Positions 8,633 to 16,986 are shown, numbered from the stretch's first letter. The stretch is 64,000 bases of DNA from VAZQ01 sp036557705 (GCA_036557705.1 DATBHB010000003.1:1-64000); one strand, 5' to 3'. Notes: generated from the letters alone by a model not told the origin. Made by a program: numbers and translations.

Positions 8633-9745
8633 CTATATGGAATCCAGCCGACGTATTTTTTCCTCGGACCAGGCAATGCCAATGCCGGGCCGATCTGGTG
8701 CCGTAGCGGCCCCATCTCTCAATTCTAGCGGCTCTTCGAGAATCGCATCGGCCCAGTCTACATATTCCATCCAGTGCGCGGTCTGCGTCGCTGCGAGCAG
8801 GTGGACGCTCAGCTCCGGCACCAGATGAGACGACATCTCAACGCCGTGCGCCGAGGCGATGCCTGCGGCCCGCATCCACCCGGTAACTCCGCCGATGCGG
8901 TTCACATCGGGCATGACATAGTCGCATGCATGCATGCTGATGGCGTCAATCATTGCTTCCGGACCATTGAAGTTCTCCCCAATTTGCACGGGCACATCCA
9001 GCGCGCGCGCGATTTCCGCACTGCCCCGATAATCGTCGTGACGAATCGGCTCCTCCAGCCAGAAGATCCCTTCCTCCTGTAACGCGAGCCCCCGCCGCAC
9101 AGCTTCCGTCGTGGTAAGCGCCTGGTTGTAATCTACCATGACGAGAGCATCGCTCGGCATACGGCCGCGCACCGCTCGCAACGCGCGCAGGTCATCCGCA
9201 AGACTGGCGTATCCGAGCCGGAGTTTCACCGCCTTGAGCCCGCTGGTCAGCAGCGTCTCGGCTTCGTCGGCAAGATCCTCAGGATCCATCAGCCCCAGTC
9301 CTCGGCTGTCATAGGCCGGGATCGGGCGGCGTTCGGCCCCGAGCAGCTCGGCCAGAGGCTTGCCGACGGCGACAGCCGACGCATCCCAGAGACCGACGTC
9401 AAGCGCCGAAAGCGCCATGCGTACCGGCCCAGTCACGCCCAAGAGCGCGAACCGTCGTGACAAGTTCTGGAAGATGATTTGCGGTCTGCAGGGCTGCCCC
9501 CGGGCCAACTCCGCGGCTTCGGCAATGTGTGCCGCCACGGCTTTGGCGCCGGATGCCGTGTAACAGAACAGGTATGAGTGGCCGACAACCCCCTCGTTTG
9601 TCAGGACGTCGACAAGCAAGAGGGGGGCGGCCTTGACGCTTGCCGCACTCGTGCCCAGCGCGAATTTCATGGGAGCCCAGACTCCACGGGTCGTGACGCC
9701 GCGCAACGTGAGGGCTGGTTGAAGAGAGGGTATCGAAGCGTTCAT
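8633..9745 (-). CDS. Mandelate racemase-like enolase-superfamily enzyme
   Basis: 370 aa from the ATG at 9745. The sequence tracks Pseudomonas mandelate racemase closely (from memory): GVVGHSYLF, VMVDYNQAL, EEP, VPVQIGENF, KIGGVTGW-like RIGGVTGW, MSSHL, LLAAT, TAHWMEYVD. Metal ligands are D205, the Glu of EEP (231/232) and E257; the D280-H307 dyad and E327 are present. The KxK motif that carries the S-face base in mandelate racemase reads K174-L-R176, so the second Lys is Arg. Substrate is therefore uncertain; mandelate or another alpha-hydroxy acid is only a guess. It stands alone between ridA-like and Smr genes. Confidence 0.85.
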   Translation of the reverse strand: MNASIPSLQPALTLRGVTTRGVWAPMKFALGTSAASVKAAPLLLVDVLTNEGVVGHSYLFCYTASGAKAVAAHIAEAAELARGQPCRPQIIFQNLSRRFALLGVTGPVRMALSALDVGLWDASAVAVGKPLAELLGAERRPIPAYDSRGLGLMDPEDLADEAETLLTSGLKAVKLRLGYASLADDLRALRAVRGRMPSDALVMVDYNQALTTTEAVRRGLALQEEGIFWLEEPIRHDDYRGSAEIARALDVPVQIGENFNGPEAMIDAISMHACDYVMPDVNRIGGVTGWMRAAGIASAHGVEMSSHLVPELSVHLLAATQTAHWMEYVDWADAILEEPLELRDGAATAPDRPGIGIAWSEEKIRRLDSI

Positions 9746-9839
9746 GGAGTCGCTATAACCGATTTCAGTCAAATCGGAATCGCCGTGAGGTGCTGGTTGA
9801 AACTTCCGATGCCACGCCGGTCTGAAGCTTCCCTCATGT

Positions 9840-10388
9840 TCACCGTGACCGCCGCAGCCGGACGTAGAGCGCGCCCTCGCCGCCATGCTCGACATGCGCC
9901 TGCTCCAGGCCCGACACGTAGGTCCGGAATTCCGGCAGATTGAGCCACAGCGGCACTTGGCGTTTGAGTATGCCGCGGCTGCCGCCAAACTCGCCAGCGC
10001 CTTTGCCCGTGATCACCAGCACGATGCGCGCGCCGTGGCTTTGCGCGCGATGTAGAAACGCCAGCAATGTCGCATGCGCTTCTCCCTGGCTCCGGCCGTG
10101 CAGATCGATGCGCCCGTCAATCGCCTGCACCCCGCGGATAATGCGCTGCCTGGTTCGCCGGTCGATTGGCAGCAGGGGAGGCGGTCCCTTCGCGGTCCGC
10201 CCGGGGCGAGCCGGCGCAGTGGGGCTGCGCGTCGGGGGGCCGGCGTTCTTTTTCTCCGGCCCCGCGACCTCGGGCCGCGAAGGCACACGCCTTGGCTTGA
10301 GCGGCGCGACCGATCGGGTGACATCCCGCCACAGCTCTCGTTCATGGGCGGTCAAGCCGCGCCCGGACCGGCTATCGGTCGTACGCAT
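9840..10388 (-). CDS. Smr-domain protein
   Basis: About 182 aa from the ATG at 10388. The N-terminal half is basic and proline-rich (RSVAPLKPRRVPSRPEV). The C-terminal half is a MutS2-type Smr domain: GRIDLHGRSQGEAHATLLAFL (DLHG motif), ARIVLVITGKG and RGILKRQVPLWL. Stand-alone Smr proteins bind or cleave nucleic acids; in E. coli SmrB acts on collided ribosomes, but assignment to that role is not possible here. The start overlaps the end of mltA by 17 bp on the same strand, an arrangement (Tim44-like, mltA, Smr) usual in Hyphomicrobiales. Confidence 0.85.
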   Translation of the reverse strand: MRTTDSRSGRGLTAHERELWRDVTRSVAPLKPRRVPSRPEVAGPEKKNAGPPTRSPTAPARPGRTAKGPPPLLPIDRRTRQRIIRGVQAIDGRIDLHGRSQGEAHATLLAFLHRAQSHGARIVLVITGKGAGEFGGSRGILKRQVPLWLNLPEFRTYVSGLEQAHVEHGGEGALYVRLRRSR

Positions 10389-11946
10389 GACCCGGCTTTG
10401 CCATGCGCTTGTTTGCCGGCCAGACCCGCCGATAGAGCTTGGCCGAAGCACCCCGATGCACGCCATTCAAGCCGGGCGCTCCCACCCTTGACGCCCTCGC
10501 TTGCGGGGCAGAAGCAGGGCGAGGGTCAGGCTGGGGAACCTTGCTTCCCTGCCCGGCTGCGCTTGTCGCGAGGCCGGCCGGCTCGCCATTCTTCTTGGCG
10601 ACGTTTACATCCGGCATTGGCGGCCTGGGCCGAGGGAGCGGCATCGACCTGCCGGCCGCGACCATGTCCAACTCGCGCGGCAGCAATATCACGAACCGGC
10701 CCTGCTGGCGGATGCGTCCGGCAATGTGGCCGGCATTATCGCCCGCGCCCCAATAAATATCCGCCCGCGCCGGACCGACGATGGCGGACCCGGTGTCCTG
10801 CGCCACCATCAGGCGGCGAAATTTGGTGTCAGGGCGTGCACTAGCGATCGGAAGATCCGCCTGGATGAAGAACGGCGTGCCGAATACGTGCGTGCGGTCG
10901 ACCGCGATCGAGCGGCCGGGATGGAGCGGCACGCCCTCGGCGCCTGCGGGCTCATCCTGGCTGTCGAGCCCGGTGATGCGGAAGAACACATAGGAGCGGT
11001 TGGTCGCCCGCACCTCCTTGGCCTGGTCCGGATTGGCCGCCATCCACTGCTTGATCCGGTCCATCGACATTTCTTCGCGCGGAACCAGATTGCGCTCGAT
11101 AAGCACGCGTCCGATCGCCGTATAGCCGAGCCCGTTATGGGAATCGTAGCCCACCCGAAGCAGGGTGCCGTCTTCCAGCCGAACCCGCGCCGAGCCCTGG
11201 ATCTCGATCGACATCGCTTCGAACGGATCTCGCAGCCAGCAGATTTCAAGATGCCGGCCGTCGAGTGCGCCGTTTTCGATGGCAAGGCGATCGTAATAGG
11301 GCTCGACTTGATTATTCGCATTGAGCCGGCCGATGGCGGCACGGTTCGGAATGGTCCGCGGCGGCGGCTTCTTGCCGTCAACCAGGAGATCGCGCGGCCG
11401 CCGATAAAGCGGCCAGTGAAATTGCGGATTGGGAAAGCGCGAACCTTCCACGATCGGCTCGTAATACCCGGTCAGAAGCCCGGTCGTTTCGCCGAGCTTG
11501 GCGATCCGCACCGGCCGGAAATTGTCCTCGAAGAATTTGCGTGCCCCTTGAGCGCCCCCACGCCTTGCGGCTACCGCGCGCCGGCACACGTGCCACAGCC
11601 CGACATACATCGGCCTCGGATCGAGCGGCCGGCGGGTGGCAAGAAACGGCTTGCAGCTCGCCAGAAAGGTCGTGAAGGCCGCAGCATGATCGTCGGCCGC
11701 CCAGCCGTCGAGGTCGGACCAACTGACCGGTTCGAGCTGCGTGTCGGGAATGTCGAGCGGGTCGGCAGCCCTGGGCACCAGGTTAGCGTGTTCCGGCGGC
11801 AGCCTGGCGCGGTCAAAGCCCTTGCGATTGAGCACGGAATCGACGCCGCGCTGCGCTGCAGACGCGGGGCCGCCACCAGACCCGGCCGCCCCAAGAAACC
11901 AGACCGCCGCCGCAGCAATCCCCACGAGCGACCGCGACGCACGCAC
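10372..11946 (-). CDS. mltA: Membrane-bound lytic murein transglycosylase A (MltA)
   Basis: 524 aa. Cleaves the MurNAc-GlcNAc bond of peptidoglycan with formation of 1,6-anhydro-muropeptides. The MltA barrel is visible from LLTGYYEPIVEGS to GYTAIGRVLIERNL, and the 3D domain carries VAQDTGSAIVGPARADIYWG with the catalytic Asp and the DIYWG signature. The N-terminus has a signal-like segment (LVGIAAAAVWFLGAAGS) but no lipobox Cys, so it may be periplasmic rather than a lipoprotein. The C-terminal ~110 residues are a proline/alanine-rich basic tail. Codons just after the signal segment lie in a repeat also present upstream (see the repeat at 11824-12057). Confidence 0.93.
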   Translation of the reverse strand: MRASRSLVGIAAAAVWFLGAAGSGGGPASAAQRGVDSVLNRKGFDRARLPPEHANLVPRAADPLDIPDTQLEPVSWSDLDGWAADDHAAAFTTFLASCKPFLATRRPLDPRPMYVGLWHVCRRAVAARRGGAQGARKFFEDNFRPVRIAKLGETTGLLTGYYEPIVEGSRFPNPQFHWPLYRRPRDLLVDGKKPPPRTIPNRAAIGRLNANNQVEPYYDRLAIENGALDGRHLEICWLRDPFEAMSIEIQGSARVRLEDGTLLRVGYDSHNGLGYTAIGRVLIERNLVPREEMSMDRIKQWMAANPDQAKEVRATNRSYVFFRITGLDSQDEPAGAEGVPLHPGRSIAVDRTHVFGTPFFIQADLPIASARPDTKFRRLMVAQDTGSAIVGPARADIYWGAGDNAGHIAGRIRQQGRFVILLPRELDMVAAGRSMPLPRPRPPMPDVNVAKKNGEPAGLATSAAGQGSKVPQPDPRPASAPQARASRVGAPGLNGVHRGASAKLYRRVWPANKRMAKPGHAYDR

Positions 11947-12057
11947 GATACGCTCCGGCTAGCGTGTCCCGCGCGCAGCGCAGCGCGGCCGAAAGATTAG
12001 CGATTGAGCGTGGAAGCCGGGCCGCGCTGCGCTGCAGACGCGGGACCGCCATGGTTC
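11824..12057. repeat. Direct repeat spanning mltA leader and upstream gap, with palindrome
   Basis: Bases 11824-11880 (inside mltA) and 12000-12057 (upstream of it) are about 57-bp imperfect direct copies sharing GCGATTGAGC and CCGCGCTGCGCTGCAGACGCGG. The upstream copy also forms an inverted pair with 11966-11990: CAGCGCAGCGCGGCC at 11976-11990 against GGCCGCGCTGCGCTG at 12020-12034, with outer arms GTCCCGCG and CGCGGGAC. In mltA the copy encodes the residues GGPASAAQRG and following. Confidence 0.8.
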
Positions 12058-12320
12058 GAGGCGCGCGCCGTCATCCTGAGGCGCGAGCGCGCGTTCTTCA
12101 CGCGCGCGAGCCTCGAAGGACGGCGCGCGCACCTCACCATGACGGTCCCTCGGCGATCCCGGATCAGCGGTGCACCACTCGCGCGCGCCGATGTGCATGC
12201 ATCGCCCTCGATTCTGTTCACGGCGCGCGCTCGCGCTGCCATAGCGCGTCGACGACGCGCGTGGACGCGCTGATGGCATCCGGGACACACGCATGTTATA
12301 ATTGCCCTACGTCGCTCCGG
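11947..12320. other. 374-bp gap between Tim44-like gene and mltA, filled with repeats
   Basis: No gene is supported. The gap holds the palindrome described at 11966-12046 and, at 12069-12144, a hairpin of the CCTGAGG/CCTCGAAGG family (GTCATCCTGAGGCGC ... GCCTCGAAGGACG). Any promoter for mltA would have to lie in this repeat-rich DNA; none was recognised. Confidence 0.7.
12069..12144. repeat. Palindromic repeat, CCTGAGG/CCTCGAAGG family (copy 1)
   Basis: Starts CGTCATCCTGAGGCGCG, has a GC-rich stem of alternating GCGCGC around a TTCTTCA loop, then GAGCCTCGAAGGACG and ends near CATGACGG. Related copies lie at 16778-16920 and 27632-27700. This kind of repeat is familiar from intergenic regions of Bradyrhizobium-like genomes. 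Confidence 0.75.
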
Positions 12321-13034
12321 CTATTGCCCGGCCTCGGTCGCGACCAGCTTCCAATTGGGATCGCGCGAAGTGACGTCGCGCGCAAATGTCCACACGTCGG
12401 TCACTTCGGTGACTTTCTCCGGATTGCCTTCCACGATCGCGCCATTGCCGTCGCGGGTGACCGAAACGAGCTGGGAGACGAAACGCATGGTGATCTGTGC
12501 GGTTCGCCCGCGCAGGTCGGCGCCGATGACATCGGACTTGTCGATCGAGACAAAATGGGTTTCCGCCTTTTCGCCGCGGCTCTCGCGGTCGCGGATCGCA
12601 GTCTCGAATCCGTCGCATACTTCCCGCGACAGCAGGTTCTTCAATGTCCGCTGGTCGCCCTCCGCATAAGCGGTGACAATCATTTCGTAGGCAGCCCGCG
12701 CCCCGGCAACGAATGTCTTGGCATCGAAAGCTTTGTCCTCGCGCGCGATGGCGTCGAGCCCGGCAGCGGCGGCCGATCCTTCCTCGGCCAGACCCTTCCA
12801 GCGCTCCGCCGGTTCGCTCGGCCCGGCTGGCTTCTGGGCAACGTCGCCGCCCCGGCCCGGCAACGCAACCACGTTGTCATTGCCGGAAGGGCGCACCGCA
12901 TCGCGCGCCGAATAGGGGTCGTACGGCGGCCGCTCGCGACCGGTCCGCTGGCCAAGCACGCTGCGCAAGCGCAGGAAAATGAACACCGCCAGCGCCAGGA
13001 AAATAATGGTGTAAATATCGAACACGTCGCGCAT
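12321..13034 (-). CDS. Tim44-like domain protein
   Basis: 237 aa from the ATG at 13034. One N-terminal membrane anchor (IYTIIFLALAVFIFLRLRSVLG) is followed by a low-complexity linker with RPPYDPYSARDAV and PGRGGDVAQKPAGPSEP, and a C-terminal Tim44/L45-like domain (FVAGARAAYEMIVTAYAEGD, LLSREVCDGFETAI, AQITMRFVSQLVSVTRDG, DVWTFARDV, WKLVATEAG). The bacterial member (TimA) is an inner-membrane protein of unclear role. Neighbours mltA and Smr on the same strand, and secB divergent, are the usual context in this order. Confidence 0.9.
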   Translation of the reverse strand: MRDVFDIYTIIFLALAVFIFLRLRSVLGQRTGRERPPYDPYSARDAVRPSGNDNVVALPGRGGDVAQKPAGPSEPAERWKGLAEEGSAAAAGLDAIAREDKAFDAKTFVAGARAAYEMIVTAYAEGDQRTLKNLLSREVCDGFETAIRDRESRGEKAETHFVSIDKSDVIGADLRGRTAQITMRFVSQLVSVTRDGNGAIVEGNPEKVTEVTDVWTFARDVTSRDPNWKLVATEAGQ

Positions 13035-13291
13035 GCCTTCATGGACGGCCGGACGCCAGAGAGCGCACGGGCAGCCGCAGATTAAGCCCGCACGGAGAAG
13101 CCGGTTCCGCCATAGATAAGGTCGCGGCCGGACTGATCCAATGGCCAGTGCCGAACGGCCCAAAGATAGCCGTCCGCGCGAACCATAGACGATCCGCACG
13201 GTCGCGCCAACTAGCCATAATCCTTGTCCGGGTCGGACCCGTGTGTTAGCCACCGCGGGCCGCACAGGTAGTAGCGGCCGGAGGTGTATTC

Positions 13292-13789
13292 ATGACGATG
13301 ACGGATGGCGGCGATGCCGCTCCGCAGCCGCCACAGCAGCCGCTCCCTTCGCTCGGCGTCCTTGCCCAATATGTGAAGGATTTTTCATTCGAAAATCCGA
13401 ACGCTCCGGCGTCGCTGCGGGGCGAGGCACAGCCCACCATGCAAATCGGGATCAATATCGGGGTCGCTCAGCAAGCCGAGAGCGACTACGAGGTGACCCT
13501 CAAGCTGGAAGGCAAGGCGGAGCGCACCGGAAGCGTATTGTTCGCCTTCGAATTGAGCTTCGCCGGCATGTTCCGGATTCAAAACGTCCCTCAGGAGCAC
13601 CTCCAGCCGGTGCTCATGATCGAATGTCCCCGGCTGCTCTTTCCCTTCGCGCGCGAGATCGTGGCGACGGCGGTGCGCAACGGCGGCTTTTCACCCTTGC
13701 TGCTCGACCCCGTCGATTTCGTCTCCATGTATCACCAGCGCATGGCGGCGCAGGCGGGCGCGCAACCGATGACGCCGCCGATTGCTTGA
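13292..13789 (+). CDS. secB: Protein-export chaperone SecB
   Basis: 165 aa. Tetrameric cytoplasmic chaperone that holds Sec substrates unfolded and hands them to SecA. Family blocks: SLGVLAQYVKDFSFENPNAP, INIGVAQQAESDYEVTLKLEG, VLFAFELSFAGMFRIQN, LLIECPRLLFPFAREIVA-like and GGFSPLLLDPVDFVSMY. The start is ATG with GGAGG-like sequence (GGAGGTGTATTC) about 8 bp upstream. The N-terminal ~20 residues are proline/glutamine-rich as in alphaproteobacterial SecB. A repeat separates it from rpmF, which points toward it. Confidence 0.97.
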   Translation: MTMTDGGDAAPQPPQQPLPSLGVLAQYVKDFSFENPNAPASLRGEAQPTMQIGINIGVAQQAESDYEVTLKLEGKAERTGSVLFAFELSFAGMFRIQNVPQEHLQPVLMIECPRLLFPFAREIVATAVRNGGFSPLLLDPVDFVSMYHQRMAAQAGAQPMTPPIA

Positions 13790-13792
13790 CGC

Positions 13793-13980
13793 GTAGGGTG
13801 GGCAAAGGCACACCACCGAGGTTGCGGCTTGGGCACGGCCTGTCGCGCCACAGCGCGTCGCAGACGCGCGTAACCGAGCTGATGGCCCACGCGGATTTAC
13901 TTCGCACGGACCGCGTGGGCAAAATCGCGTCGGTAACCGTGCTCGTGAAGCTTTCGTGGACGCGATTTTGCCCACCCTAC
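13793..13980. repeat. Palindromic GTAG repeat, family A copy 2
   Basis: About 188 bp with left end GTAGGGTGGGCAAAGG and right end TTTTGCCCACCCTAC, plus the same nested pair (GTGGGCAAAATCGCGTC against GACGCGATTTTGCCCAC) as copy 1 at 2264-2424. It fills the convergent gap between secB and rpmF and may serve as a two-way transcription stop. A degenerate single end (GTAGGCTGGGCAAAGG) lies at about 14252. Confidence 0.85.
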
Positions 13981-13990
13981 AGCCTGCAAA

Positions 13991-14176
13991 TCAGGCCTCG
14001 GTGCGAGGTTTGAGCACTTGGCGGCCCTTGTACATCCCGGTCTTGAGGTCGATGTGGTGCGGCCGGCGAAGCTCGCCGGAATCCTTGTCCTCCACATAGG
14101 TCGGCCGCTTGAGGGCGTCCGCCGAGCGGCGCATCCCGCGCTTTGAGGGCGAGGTTTTTCGTTTCGGGACGGCCAT
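13991..14176 (-). CDS. rpmF: 50S ribosomal protein L32
   Basis: 61 aa, starting MAVPKRKTSPSKRGMRRS and containing RRPHHIDLKTGMYKGRQVL. L32 lies on the large ribosomal subunit. There are no cysteines, so this is the zinc-free form usual in alphaproteobacteria. The start is fixed by the conserved MAVPK, with GGAGA-type sequence (GAAGGAGACCGCC) just upstream. Confidence 0.97.
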   Translation of the reverse strand: MAVPKRKTSPSKRGMRRSADALKRPTYVEDKDSGELRRPHHIDLKTGMYKGRQVLKPRTEA

Positions 14177-14375
14177 GGCGGTCTCCTTCGCTTTGCCCGC
14201 CAAACTCTGACGAGCGGGCGAGCTTATAGGCAACCGATCGCGCCGGCGCCAGTAGGCTGGGCAAAGGCGTAACCCGCGCGCATGTGGGCCGGCGGCATTG
14301 CGACGGACAGCCGGCGGCAGTAAAGGAATCCGAACTTGCAGTCGAGCCGCCGGGTAGAGCAGGGAGGAGGAATTC

Positions 14376-15494
14376 GTGGCCAGGGAAGTGCTTGTTTCGG
14401 AGGAAATGGCAAACAAGTTCAAGACCGAAAAGGACACGCCCTATTTGCGCTTTGTCCGCGGGGAAGGTCTCGACATCATCAGCGCGCAATACGTTCCAAA
14501 TCTCTGCACGGTGGAACTCAAACCTTGGCCGCGGCGCGGCGCCGGCACCAAGGGCGTGTTCGTCAATCACGAGGCGTCCCGCACGTCGAACGATTGCTAT
14601 GTGTGCGAGATCGCGCCCGGCAAGAAGCTCGAGCCGCAGCACCATTTATACGAAGAGATGATCATGATTCTTTCCGGCCGCGGCTCGACCACGGTATGGA
14701 ACAACGCCGGAGCCCGCGTCACCTTCGAATGGAAAGCGGGCTCTATTTTCGCCATCCCGCTCAATTGTTTCTATCAGCATTTCAACGGCTCCGGCCAGGA
14801 CGTGGTGCGCTTTGTCGCGGTGACCAACTTTCCTTCGGTGATCAATCTCTATGACGACGTCGAGTTCGTCTTCAAGTTTCCTTACGATTTCAAGAACCGG
14901 TTCTCCGGCGAGCCCGATTATTTCAGCGCCAAAGGCGAGCAGGACGGGTTCCTGCTGCGGACCAATTTCGTGGCCGACGCCATCAACCTGCCGCTGATCA
15001 CCGCCAAGGAGCGCGGCGCCGGCGGCGGCCACATCCGCTTCAACATGGCGAAGGGGTCGATCGCCAGCCACATCTCGCAGTTCCCGGTCGGCACCTATAA
15101 GAAGGCGCATGCGCATGGTCCCGGTGCGCACGTGATCGTGCTCACCGGCGAGGGCTATTCGCTGATGTGGCCGGAAGGCGAAGAAGCGAGACGCTACGAG
15201 TGGAAATACGGGACCCTGATCGTGCCGCCGAACATGTGGTTCCACCAGCATTTCAACTCCGGCCCGGTTCCCGCCCGCTATCTCGCGTTCAAACATTCCT
15301 CGCCGCGCAACAAGCAGGGCGTGCCGATGTCGTGGATCAGCCGCCGGCTCGGCGGCAATCAGATCGATTACGCGGACGAGAAGCCGATGGTGCGGCAGCT
15401 CTTTGCCGAGGCGCTCGCCAGGCATGGTCTGACGCCGCGCATGGATCCCGTCTATGAGGCGGAGCTGGCGAATTTGCCGCCGAAGGCGGCCTGA
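14376..15494 (+). CDS. Bicupin protein of unknown function
   Basis: 372 aa with a GTG start at 14376 placed 5 nt after AGGGAGGAGG. Two cupin barrels are visible. The first has EPQHHLYEEMIMILSGRGS and IPLNCFYQHFN; the second has KKAHAHGPGAHVIVLTGEGY and VPPNMWFHQHFN. Each keeps His and Glu/His residues in the positions of a metal site (HHxxxE with a later H, and HxH with a later H), so metal binding is likely. Substrate is unknown. A solute-binding protein follows after 51 bp on the same strand, suggesting a shared pathway for uptake and conversion of a small organic acid or aromatic, but this is inference. Confidence 0.75.
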   Translation: MAREVLVSEEMANKFKTEKDTPYLRFVRGEGLDIISAQYVPNLCTVELKPWPRRGAGTKGVFVNHEASRTSNDCYVCEIAPGKKLEPQHHLYEEMIMILSGRGSTTVWNNAGARVTFEWKAGSIFAIPLNCFYQHFNGSGQDVVRFVAVTNFPSVINLYDDVEFVFKFPYDFKNRFSGEPDYFSAKGEQDGFLLRTNFVADAINLPLITAKERGAGGGHIRFNMAKGSIASHISQFPVGTYKKAHAHGPGAHVIVLTGEGYSLMWPEGEEARRYEWKYGTLIVPPNMWFHQHFNSGPVPARYLAFKHSSPRNKQGVPMSWISRRLGGNQIDYADEKPMVRQLFAEALARHGLTPRMDPVYEAELANLPPKAA

Positions 15495-15545
15495 GCCGGA
15501 GTGCAGGCGTCTCGCCACGCTCGCGGCCGTCGAGAGGAGGCAGGC

Positions 15546-16721
15546 ATGAACGCGCCTATAACGCACAGCGTAGCCCGCATGAGCGGCGCGCCTTGCGACG
15601 CGCCATCGTCTTCCACAGCGCCGGCCGAGCGCGCCGCGATATGCGGGACCGCCGCCCCGCATATCGCTTCGCACGTACTCGCTTTGCGAGTACGCGCTCT
15701 GCTCATGCGGGCTACGGGCCTCGTCCTTGCACTCTCCCTCTGCCTCGGTACCGCGCGCTCGCAGACGCTTGCCGAACTAGCGAGCTATTCGGGTCCGGAT
15801 CGCACCCAACGGCTCATTGATGGCGCCAAAAAGGAAGGCGCCCTGATGATCTACTCGTCGATGACCGTCGCCGACATGGGCGCGCTGATCGGCGCGTTCC
15901 AGGCGAAATACGGCATCAGGGCGCAGCAGTGGCGCGGGAGTTCGGAGGATATCCGCAACCGCGCCGCACAGGAATATGGCGCCGGCCGCTATGAGGCAGA
16001 CGTTGCCGAAACCGCGGGTCCCGACATGGAGGCGATGGTCCGCGAGCAGTTGCTGCAGAAGGTCACGACGCCGGCCGCCAAGGCACTGATCCCGCAGGCG
16101 GTGATGCCGCATGGCCAATGGATTGCGACGCGGCTGAGCATTTTTGCCGGCGCCTATAACACCGATATCATCAAGCCCGCCGCCGCCCCGAAGTCCTATG
16201 AGGATCTCCTCGACCCGCGATTTAAGGGAAAGCTCGGGGTCGAAGCCGATGACGCCAACTGGTTCATGACCGTCGTCCTCAGAATGGGCGAGGAGAAGGG
16301 GTTGAAGCTCTTTCGCGACATCGTTGCCCGCAACGGCGTTTCCATCAGAAAGGGCCACACCCTCCTCGCCAATCTGGTGCCGACCGGCGAGGTCCCGTTT
16401 GCGCTCACCGCCTACAGCTATCGCGTAGAACAGCTCATTCACGAGGGGGCGCCGGTCGCCATCGACTATCTGCCCCCGGTCGTTGCGCTGCCGACCGGCG
16501 TCGGCGTGTTTCGGCACGCCCCGCATCCCAACGCCGCGCTCCTGTTTGAGGATTTCATCCTCACCGACGGCCAGGCCATCCTGGCGGCGCGCCAGTCGGT
16601 GCCGACCAATCCGCAGGTCAAGGCTCCGCCGGCTGGTCTGATCTTCATCGACATACCCAAATTCATGGATCAGCAGCAGAAGTGGACGCGGCTCTTCCAG
16701 GAGACGTTTGCGAAACGGTAG
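15546..16721 (+). CDS. ABC-type extracellular solute-binding protein, leader interrupted by a repeat
   Basis: Periplasmic binding protein of the iron/thiamine/polyamine type (cluster D): GAKKEGALMIYSSMTVADM near the start of the mature part, YEADVAETAGPDMEAMV, SYEDLLDPRFKGKLGVEADD, KGHTLLANLVPTGEVPFAL. The start at 15546 has a strong GAGAGGAGG 5 nt upstream and gives 391 aa, but a good signal peptide (MRATGLVLALSLCLGTARS) begins only at an ATG at 15705. The 146 bp between them are an in-frame GTAG repeat. Either start may be used. No permease or ATPase gene is adjacent, so it is an orphan component, probably working with the bicupin gene upstream. Confidence 0.8.
   Translation: MNAPITHSVARMSGAPCDAPSSSTAPAERAAICGTAAPHIASHVLALRVRALLMRATGLVLALSLCLGTARSQTLAELASYSGPDRTQRLIDGAKKEGALMIYSSMTVADMGALIGAFQAKYGIRAQQWRGSSEDIRNRAAQEYGAGRYEADVAETAGPDMEAMVREQLLQKVTTPAAKALIPQAVMPHGQWIATRLSIFAGAYNTDIIKPAAAPKSYEDLLDPRFKGKLGVEADDANWFMTVVLRMGEEKGLKLFRDIVARNGVSIRKGHTLLANLVPTGEVPFALTAYSYRVEQLIHEGAPVAIDYLPPVVALPTGVGVFRHAPHPNAALLFEDFILTDGQAILAARQSVPTNPQVKAPPAGLIFIDIPKFMDQQQKWTRLFQETFAKR
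15570..15715. repeat. Palindromic GTAG repeat, family B copy 1, inside a coding sequence
   Basis: 146 bp with perfect 15-bp inverted ends GTAGCCCGCATGAGC and GCTCATGCGGGCTAC. Inside are two further perfect hairpins: CGATATGCGGG / CCCGCATATCG (15637-15666) and GTACTCGC-TTT-GCGAGTAC (15675-15693). It is read in frame through the N-terminus of the solute-binding protein, and its right end supplies an ATG that opens a complete signal peptide. Confidence 0.9.
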
Positions 16722-16777
16722 AGCTTTCTCGTGGTTAATCAACAACGAGAATTCACCCGTCCGACTCGCTTTCGCCG

Positions 16778-16920
16778 TCACCCTGAGGCGCTCGCCCGGC
16801 CACTTCGCCGGGCGAGCCTCGAAGGGCGACGGCCAAGACGGCACCAAAACTCGACAGCTGCCATCCTTCGAGGCAAGCATGCAGCGAAGCGGCTGCATGC
16901 TTGCACCTCAGGATGACGAC
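16778..16920. repeat. Two facing palindromic repeats, CCTGAGG/CCTCGAAGG family
   Basis: The first hairpin (16778-16830) reads GTCACCCTGAGGCGC, CGCCCGG-CCACTT-CCGGGCG, GAGCCTCGAAGGGCGAC. The second (16861-16920) is the same kind in reverse: CCATCCTTCGAGGCAAGC, GCATGCAGC-GAAGC-GGCTGCATGC, CACCTCAGGATGACGAC. The pair fills the gap between the solute-binding protein and the DUF1345 gene. Confidence 0.8.
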
Positions 16921-16986
16921 TCCATGTACGGCGCCGATTGAATTCAATCGAAAACTGCTCTCTAGCCGCCGTTACCGAGAAACTCC

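Noticed and set aside
10501..12000. A 499-codon open frame on the + strand
   Set aside because: It lies antisense to mltA, whose domains are clear; high-GC DNA gives such shadows.
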